A stretch of 10,931 bases of DNA, from NCBI GenBank assembly GCA_015852425.1, contig JAAAIG010001087.1:1-10931 (forward strand), given 5' to 3'. Shown piece by piece: positions 1 to 8,474 of the stretch. The translations under genes and the position numbers were made by a program. Position 1 is the first letter of the stretch; the number at the start of each line of letters is the position of its first letter. Below the pieces are notes generated by a model. It had not been told where the DNA came from. It saw only the letters and a program-made list of their open reading frames with translations, and made no database searches. This stretch comes from Gryganskiella cystojenkinii. Taxonomy: Eukaryota > Mortierellomycota > Mortierellomycetes > Mortierellales > Mortierellaceae.

Positions 1-112
1 AGAGCCGTTAAACACAAGCATTTTATTTTTAGTTCTAGCTGTGTCTTTATGGTGCAATCTTAACCGGTCGCGTTGTTCACTATCAGACGACATAAAAATA
101 AACCCGTCATGC
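1..112. repeat. Left arm of 112-bp terminal inverted repeat
   Basis: This segment is the reverse complement of 10820-10931. Positions 1-87 match with a single difference (A at 56 against G on the other arm's complement). Over 112 bases there are five mismatches, at 56, 88, 89, 103 and 106, after which similarity is lost. The outer end reads AGAGCCGTTAAACAC and the arm contains an ACCGGT palindrome near 63-68. The arm has no inverted repeat of its own, so it is not a self-contained small MITE. It lies about 200 bp upstream of the cystathionine beta-synthase start and so may overlap its promoter. No target-site duplication can be seen because the window begins at the repeat edge. Confidence 0.95.
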
Positions 113-318
113 AGGCATTTTCCCAGGAATCTTCTTGGTTGCGAATAAATTTGGCTGTCACAATACACGTGACCCGTGAGAAAAAAAAACGTTCAAAAAG
201 AGGTTTTGTGGCTCTCGAAAAAAAAAGGCATTTATTTTTTTTCATCCCTCTCTCTCTTTTCTTTACATCACCCCCATTTCCCCCTTCCCCCTCTCCTTCA
301 CCCCTTATTACATACATC
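113..318 (+). promoter_or_regulatory. Promoter/5' UTR region of CBS
   Basis: This non-coding stretch lies between the left repeat arm and the CBS start codon. It holds an E-box at 166-172 and two A-rich runs near 180-190 and 219-228. A long pyrimidine tract (about 230-307, alternating T, CT and C runs) leads up to the start codon. Such tracts are common just upstream of fungal start codons. No clear TATA box is visible. ORFs that cross this region are low-complexity Phe/Ser/Pro translations and are not credible genes. Confidence 0.5.
166..172. promoter_or_regulatory. CACGTGA motif (Cbf1-type E-box) upstream of CBS
   Basis: CACGTGA, which reads TCACGTG on the other strand, lies about 150 bp before the cystathionine beta-synthase start codon. 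In budding yeast TCACGTG is the site bound by Cbf1, which works with Met4/Met28 on sulfur amino acid genes. The match and its position are seen in the sequence. Its use as a sulfur-control site in this fungus is inference, because a 7-base motif also occurs by chance. Confidence 0.4.
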
Positions 319-2446
<2,128 letters not shown>

Positions 2447-2797
2447 ATCACTCTTCGACTTTTCACAGTGGACACAAGAACTGAAGACGCTGTTTTGTAA
2501 CCTTCCTCCCCCCCTCACTTTCAACATCACCATCAAACTCGCATAGAAGGATCCAATTTGTAGAATAAAAAATATTTGAAACAAACATCAACGCATGCTG
2601 CATCATTTGTATTCTGGATTCACATCCACAGAAATATCACAGAGGTTTGTTTGTAGTTCGTTGTATTATCTCTCGTTGTTTGCCATGTAGAGGCATCACT
2701 ATCGTGGTTCGTCAGCAATTTCAACAAAGAAAAAATCCTCTCTTTCCTCGTCTTGAGATCACTTTTTTTTAACGTTGTTGCTTTTGTTTCCGGTCCC
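2447..2797. other. Convergent intergenic region between CBS and SR genes
   Basis: This 351-bp stretch holds the 3' UTRs of two genes transcribed toward each other. I see no tRNA, no further coding exon and no repeat. The plus strand has an AATAAA at 2564. The minus strand shows no canonical hexamer, only looser A-rich candidates, so the SR transcript end is undefined. The two 3' UTRs may overlap. Confidence 0.6.
2564..2569 (+). terminator. Polyadenylation signal for CBS
   Basis: AATAAA lies 118 bp after the CBS stop codon and is followed by an A/T-rich stretch. It is the only canonical hexamer on this strand in the short gap to the convergent SR gene, so it is the likely 3' end signal. Fungal signals are degenerate, so the assignment is moderate. 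Confidence 0.5.
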
Positions 2798-4616
2798 TTA
2801 AGGCGTCACAGAGCGAGCTCTTGGAGAAGCCGAGCCACGCTGCGAGGGAGAACGCGAACGACGATCTCCACGAGCATCCGAGGAACGACGGACGGGCGAC
2901 CGAGAGCCGTTGCGAACAGGCGACATGTCGACGTCAGCCTCACGATCCTTGCCCGATCCAGCCTCCTTCTCCTCGCTGCGTCCACGAACTGGCGAACGAG
3001 AAGCCGAGGAACGGCGACGACTAGCGCTTGGCGAGCGATCTCGACGGCCCCCAAGGGGGCTGATGGAGCGACCGCGACGGGGGGCTGGACTTGGGCTGCG
3101 GTGACGACGAGGAGGGGAGCGACCCCGGCGGGGAGGGGATCTCGAGCGTCCGCGACCACCCTCGCGCTCATATCTCCAAGAAGCACTGGGAGCATTCTTG
3201 GCAAACTAAAATACAGCAAAGAGTCAAGTCAGAGTGAACATGTGTCCTCGAAAGAAATGAGAAAATGAACCTTGGGAAGCAATAACAGACTCAAAAACTC
3301 AAACTAGTTTTTTCTGTGTTCTGCTTACCTGAACCTCAAGACGGTGTCCCTCAAAGCGTGTGTCTCTCATCGCATAGTGAGCCTCACGACAATCTCTATC
3401 GTCCTCAAATTCGACAAAGGCGTAACTGCGCTCGTCATATCCGGGCAAAAAAAAGGTGTGAGTGATGATTTTTCAAGCCATAAATATTTGGCGGCGCAAA
3501 GGAGACAGAGATTCCAGACCCAGACCGAAGCCGAGCGGCAGACGAAATGGCAAAGCAGGTAGGGATAGCGAAGCAAAAAGAGAGGAATCGATTCAGTAAC
3601 GCAGGATCCGATATCGAAAAAGGGTCGCGGACGAGAAGGAAATGAGTGAGAGGCGCCTTTTTTCGGGTTCTTGTCGTCAAGGGTTGTGGGAAGACGTTGG
3701 GATCTGATAAAGGGGTATCATTTCTTGTCGTCGCTTCGAATATCGATCGATCGACAGACTCGCTCGTATTGTGTGATATCGACTTTTTTTTTATCCGATA
3801 ATTGGGTTCTTTTGTGTTGTGGTTCGACTTGGTTTGGTTTTGAAGGGTCGATATGACTGAATGTTAGCATAGCAACATTGTTTGGATACTGCTGACTTCC
3901 CTCTCCGTAGATTTGGGTGTCTTTTGTCCGTTACTTTTTAGAATCTCAAAACCTACAAAACGGTGCCACAAGGCTCGCAGAAGGCGAAGGATTTTGGAGA
4001 ATCTGACTGTGGTGTTTGTGTAGGATAAAAGGGCGCTCCCGAACAAAAACAATGTCCACCTCTTTGTGATCTTCTTCCCCATTTCCACATCGTTCCCGCT
4101 CATGTTTCCAGACGTGTGAGGTACCTGCGCCGCAGAATGAAAAATTAAAAAGTAGAAGTGAAATATGCAAATAAACGTTCACTTACGGCTTTGCAGAATC
4201 GTTACGAGGAGCAGGGATGTCGCAACGAACGAGAGGTCCATATCTGGATAGTAATGTGCACACATACAGACAAAAGGAGCAGACGTCTTTCGTTAGCCTT
4301 CAGTAGTTGTACTCCTTCTGCGCAAGCAACATGAAGTCGTTAATCTCTTGGACAAGATGGCTTTCTTCCATGGTTGTCTGGTATCATCTCCTACCTCTCA
4401 AACTCGTAAGCAAGGTCTCTGGCGCGAGTCCGGCGACTGAAGCCACTGTTGATTCATTGCAGGCAAGGTCGGAATGGCATTAGTTTTTTTTCAGGAGAAC
4501 AAAAAAATATAAATAAAAATAAAAACTCCATTTCCAGCAGCATAGAATGAAGGCAACTAAACATAATGGCATCAAGACGCTTACGAGACAAAGAGGGTGG
4601 TCTGGCGATGAGACAT
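2798..4616 (-). CDS. srp1: SR-family splicing factor, Srp1-like (one RRM plus RS domain)
   Basis: This nuclear RNA-binding protein is expected to act in pre-mRNA splicing. Minus-strand exons are 4616-4585, 4445-4395, 4243-4187, 3425-3329 and 3205-2798, giving 214 aa; all junctions are GT-AG and frame-consistent. Residues 7-79 form one RRM with RNP2 LFVSGF (8-13) and RNP1 core YAFVEFED (48-55). The stretch GPLVRCDIP is typical of the fission yeast Srp1 RRM, as I recall it. From about residue 95 the protein is an RS/RG domain with many RSRSP, RRGRSP and SPVR units, the substrate type of SR protein kinases. It ends in RARSVTP. Intron 3 (3426-4186) is 761 nt, against 123-151 nt for the other three. 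That intron contains a strong internal 3' splice site followed by an early in-frame stop. The start is the first ATG of an exon that splices cleanly into RNP2. The family call is firm; one-to-one orthology with srp1 is likely but unproven. Confidence 0.9.
3426..4186 (-). other. Long intron 3 of the SR gene with candidate poison exon or recursive splice point
   Basis: This 761-nt intron starts GTAAGT at 4186 and ends GCGCAG at 3426. A T-rich tract ending GCGGCGCAG (CAG at 4127-4125) lies only 62 nt inside it and looks like a genuine 3' splice site. If it is used, the frame from exon 3 meets TGA at 4102-4100 after eight codons. The bases after it, GTACCT, also resemble a 5' splice site, so the junction CAG/GTACCT could be a zero-length recursive splicing point. 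A donor-like GTAACG at 3934 would close a 190-nt exon (3935-4124). The sites are seen; their use is inferred. Short ORFs in the intron show no recognisable protein. Confidence 0.45.
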
Positions 4617-4765
4617 TATGAAATGGTGTGAATAAAAATGGAAGTTGGCAAGGTCGAGAAGTGTGCAAAAGGCGAATGATCATGGTCCAGAAAAAGCAAA
4701 AAACACACTGGAAACTACGTCATTTGTGCCCCTTAAATTGTGGTCTTTTTGTAATTCAGTTTGTG
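4617..4765 (-). promoter_or_regulatory. Short SR-gene promoter overlapping the adaptin 3' UTR
   Basis: Only 149 bp separate the adaptin-like stop codon from the SR start codon, and both genes are on the minus strand. This space must hold the adaptin 3' UTR and the SR promoter or 5' UTR. TACGTCA at 4716-4722 (TGACGTA on the coding strand) resembles a CREB/ATF-type half site. No canonical AATAAA is seen on the minus strand. Co-transcription or an SR promoter lying within the adaptin gene are both possible. Confidence 0.4.
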
Positions 4766-6779
4766 TCACCTCCTTTCTCGTGCAACGGCCAAGGTGTTGA
4801 ATCCTACTTGAAGCAACCAGTCTAGGTGCGCATTTTCAGCAATATCCAACGTCGTTGACGGTGCATCCATGGCCACACTATCGACCTTGCTGTCTAGGTC
4901 TAGGTCACCTGCTCTGGATTGTGTCCCGAATCGGGCAACAAACAATTCTTTGACTTTGAGTCGATAGGCTTCTGTTCGGAAAAGCGGAGAATCGAAATGC
5001 TGATCCCTAGGCAAACCAGACCCAGACGGTCGCTCTTCCAAGGCTAAACCTAGAGAGGCTGTGAGTGGTCGCAAATAAATCGATTCTATCAACCTTGCCC
5101 TGTCAGCCACATCCCTCGACACTGTTCCTCCCTGAAGTCGACCTGCTCGACTCTTGTTGGACGACGACAACAACAAAGGGTCGGTCGGTACTGCGTTCAC
5201 TGGCCTAACCGGTGAATGAAGTTGAAGGAGATCCTCATCTTGAGTTGTAGGCTCTGATCGAGGAATGGGTATTAACGCCTGTACAGCTTGGGATAGGAAC
5301 CGCACCCGAGACGCAAGGACACCCTCGTCTCCCGTCGGAGAGATTTCCAGCTCTAAGGAAAACGCCACCAAATGACATGCCAGCTGAAGAGTAGCAAGCT
5401 GTTCCGTCCGAATGGTTTTCAGAGCATAGTCGTTGTTGAGTACCCGAACGGGGTAACGAGCGCGTCCCAGGGACTGGATGATATCTTGCACTTGTTGTTG
5501 GAGTAGTAGCGCGTACTGCTCCCTTGTTTTCATCAACGTCTCGATCTGACGGGCTCTTTCGCTGCCATCACTGCCATCGTTTAGACTCATCGTTAACTTT
5601 TCTGCGTCTAGGCGCCTCTTCAGGTTGACTTGATGGGTCAATTCCTCCAGGAGCAACATCCGGATTCCATTGATCCTGGCGATTCTAGTAAACCCACGTG
5701 GATCCTCAGATGCGGAGGGCAAGTCGTGGTCGTCTTCCTGGCTGCTTGAAAGACTGGCACTCATGCTCATTGGTTCAACACCGCTGTCGTAACTAAATCG
5801 GAGTGGTTTTTTCTTCTTGGAGAGTCGATCCAGCTCATCCTGGTCTAAATGACGCAAGAGCAAGATCCCGAGCGTTTTGATCTGATAGGCATCCAACACA
5901 CCGGCAGTCGTTTTCCCAGAGTCAAGTCGGTCAGCAAATTTCCTTTGCCAGCAGCCTATTTTAAGCCAATGAACCATCCGATTAGACTCCATCAAGTTAA
6001 AAAAAAAAAGACATTTGTCCATATCGCCTGAGGGGTCACCTTGGATTGATGTTAGCAGAGTGGATAAGATTCGAGCAATATAGGCGTCTTCCAGACCGAG
6101 ATCCTCGACAGAGACACGCGCTGGACTGTTTCCTGCCGTAGAGTCTGCCTTGTGTTTCCCTGCGGACCCGCTGAGAGGTAACGAGAAGTCCTCCATTCCA
6201 GAAAAAGAAGCCAAGAGTCGAAAGAGATAATCCTGGCATGTCGCAAATATGCTCTGTTCCACACTGTTGGTCGGTTCTGAAGAATGATCGGGGTGATTGG
6301 TTCGAGAATAATGGTCATTCGCTATGGTCGCTATCGCTTCTATGGCATGACGGGACGTGTTGATATTGGCGGCGATTGTTTGTCGGTCCAGTTGACCACG
6401 GGTCGACGACAGTTGACGCAGAATACTGCTCAAGGAGGCGACTTGGCAAAGATGACTCACGATCCTGGAAGAAACTTCCGTAGACGATACTTTGGCGATC
6501 ATGACGCAAAGCCGAATCTTTTGCCGTTGTATCTCACTTGTGTCGCCGGCTCTGCGATAATTAAAAAAAGGCCCGTTAGACTTCAGTATAAAAGAAGATG
6601 ATACTTTCCGACATCAATTCCCCACTTAGACACCAGATTCCATACTTGCAGAAGATCATACTCAATCGATCAATGTTCTCTTCCCGGAATGTGCTTGTTG
6701 CTTCCACCAGAAGCTGCAAGTGCTGAATCGAGGCGTGGACTAGATCGCCCACAGGAGACTCCATGTGTTTGAGTAATGT

Positions 6780-6813
<34 letters not shown>

Positions 6814-8110
6814 GATAGAGAGGGATAGAGAGAGAAAGGGAGAGAAAAAGAAGTGAGAGAGAGCAAAGAACTCAGCGACACAGTTCAGAATGACGTTACG
6901 CCTTTGATTTAAGCAGTTCTTTCTCTTGACATACCTTCAATCGTCTTTTGAACTTCTCCTTGAATCTCGTACAGATCCTGGCAGAGCCAGATAAACAGCC
7001 TTAATGTGGCCATTTGAACGGCTATTGACGGACTCTGAATGCCGTCATCCACCTCGTTCTATTCGCGCCAAAAAAGAAAGCGTAAAGTTACACCTTAATA
7101 CCACTAGAGTCTCGTCTGGGTAATTGCGGCATGAGGAGAGTGGAGGTAACTTACCATGATTTCATAAATCTCATCGTCCGTGGGCGGCTTGTATCGACAA
7201 AGAACATTGAGCACGACTTGCAACTGTGGAACGCTCCACTCCTTGTATCTCTGTAACAAATACGCTGCGATACTGCTGTTGATCACGATTCCACCCTCAT
7301 CCACAAGGATAGCATCTAATGCCAAGATGGCGCTCACAACCACTTGAGGATCTCGATCCCTGATCAAGCCGTAAAGTCGATCTACAATCTCGCTTTCTTT
7401 TTTGCAAGAATGAATGTTCTTGTCAGTTTCTTTGTTTTGGTTCAAGATTTCGCCTAAAAAAAGTGTCGTACGGGCTTCTTACCGAGAACAAAAGCAGGAT
7501 CCAGCTCAAAGAGGGTAATGCTCGCCATGGCCGCTGTATTCCGAACATGTGCATTCTTGTCCTGGAAGCCCTTATGCAGTGGTTGGAGCATGAATCTCAA
7601 TACGTTCTTTTGCCTATTGAAGTTTGGACGCGAGCAATGATGGTGTCAGTCAAATGTCTTTGTCTGCAATTGTTACATGCCATGCAGGACTATCCTACCC
7701 CAGAGAGCAGATGGTCCTCAACGCCAATGCGCGCACAATTGGGTCAGGATCCGCGCAATCCTGATGCAGGGTATTGATGCCAAGGAAACAAATCTCCTCG
7801 TTCGTAGGCCCATATCGTGCCAGGAACGCATACGCGGCTTTCTTGATGGGTATATCGCGCGTTGAGGCTGACTAGAATGAAAGAAAAGCCAGTAAAGTCA
7901 GATCCGAGTTGGTAAACACTCTATTTCAGCTTCATGCAGCGAGAATAGAGAAGAGACCAGACGTTGACTGACCGAGACTACGACGGCAAAGAGAGAGGAG
8001 ACGTCGATTCCTTGACCCATGAGTTCCTGAACGCGTTGCATCAGTTGTGCTTGGGTGGTGGGTAGCAAAGGCTGTTCCTTGAATGCCTCGGCCAACTCTG
8101 CAACGTCCAT
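4766..8110 (-). CDS. AP4B1: AP-4 complex beta subunit-like adaptin with divergent C-terminal half
   Basis: This is a large beta-type adaptin, a trunk subunit of a heterotetrameric coat that sorts cargo at the trans-Golgi network. Exons are 8110-7973, 7871-7699, 7613-7483, 7453-7155, 7058-6935, 6781-6646 and 6551-4766, giving 928 aa (human AP4B1 739). Residues 1-334 align throughout with human AP4B1 as I recall it: ALALRT (94-99), a RDRDPQVVV segment (179-187) and GGIVIN (201-206). Homology appears to continue weakly to about residue 415. After that I recognise no beta-adaptin hinge or ear. Residues 580-620 are Ser/acidic low complexity, and about 630-695 is Leu/Gln/Arg-rich and helical, possibly coiled coil. 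The start at 8110 aligns with the family start; an upstream in-frame ATG at 8167 would add 19 residues. Oddities: intron 3 (7454-7482) is only 29 nt, intron 5 ends in a CA microsatellite, and an 84-nt in-frame intron may lie at 5956-6039. An unrelated C-terminal fusion is possible. Confidence 0.72.
5956..6039 (-). other. Possible unrecognised 84-nt in-frame intron in the adaptin-like gene
   Basis: On the minus strand this begins GTGACC after CAAG and ends TTAAAATAG. It contains an 11-T run (5999-6009) and a CTAAT branch-like motif before the acceptor. Splicing would join Gln-Gly to Cys-Trp-Gln in frame (phase 1 at both ends) and remove 28 codons without a frame change. Reading through is also open, giving a Leu-Phe-Phe-Phe stretch. 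The T-richness and typical length favour an intron; the GTGACC donor is weak. Confidence 0.4.
6783..6810. repeat. (TG)14 microsatellite forming the 3' end of adaptin intron 5
   Basis: Fourteen uninterrupted TG units are present, read as CA on the coding strand. The last CA plus the next G supplies the CAG acceptor of intron 5 (6782-6934), and exon 6 starts at 6781. The flank at 6811-6865 is a purine-rich run of GAGGGATA and GAGA units, which is pyrimidine-rich on the coding strand and may serve as the polypyrimidine tract. Confidence 0.95.
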
Positions 8111-8474
8111 GACGAGGAATGATTGAGAAAGGGAATGAATGCTTGTTTCCTGAGGTGTGGCAATCACAATGTCGGAGAGATGTCGAGCTGGAAAGGTAAG
8201 CCCTCCAGGTGACGTTGCGTTTATTGGTTCGTTCGAATGAATGGCTCATATCTTGCTTCCGTCGTGTCAATCATCCGTTCATTCTTCCTTTATTTCAGTC
8301 CGTCCCTTTTCCTTTTCCTCTCATCCCTCATCCCTCATCCAACCGCACACCAACAAACGCGATTGGATATACAACAACCCTCTCCTCTCTCTCCTGCATC
8401 CCCCCCCCCATTCATTCCCTTTACACAATCTTTAGATCCTCCTCTTCTTTCTTCTCTCCGCCACCAAAACCGTC
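8111..8474. promoter_or_regulatory. Divergent promoter between the AP-4 beta-like and Ent3-like genes
   Basis: This 364-bp gap separates two head-to-head start codons, so it probably holds both promoters. ATTGG at 8223-8227 is a CCAAT box on the adaptin strand, about 115 bp before its start codon. TGACGT is at 8210-8215. The half next to the Ent3-like gene (about 8280-8460) is a strong pyrimidine tract that includes three exact CTCATCC units (8320-8340) and a C10 run (8400-8409). No tRNA or credible coding exon is seen; short ORFs here are low-complexity translations. Confidence 0.6.
8320..8340 (+). repeat. Three tandem CTCATCC units
   Basis: Three perfect 7-bp repeats lie in the pyrimidine-rich leader of the Ent3-like gene. 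They may simply be polymerase slippage in a CT-rich tract; no function is claimed. Confidence 0.85.

Noticed and set aside
2753..3268. 171-aa plus-strand Arg/Thr-rich ORF
   Set aside because: It is antisense to the RS domain of the SR gene. The repetitive RS codons keep both strands open.
3731..3760. ATCGATCGATCGA palindromic run in the SR intron
   Set aside because: It is a short self-complementary tandem of ATCG. It is too short and common to claim a site, and there are no supporting features nearby.
3864..4182. Small minus-strand ORFs (78 and 79 aa) inside the long SR intron
   Set aside because: They share no recognisable domain and the frame entering from exon 3 stops early. They are better treated as intronic, possibly part of a non-productive exon.
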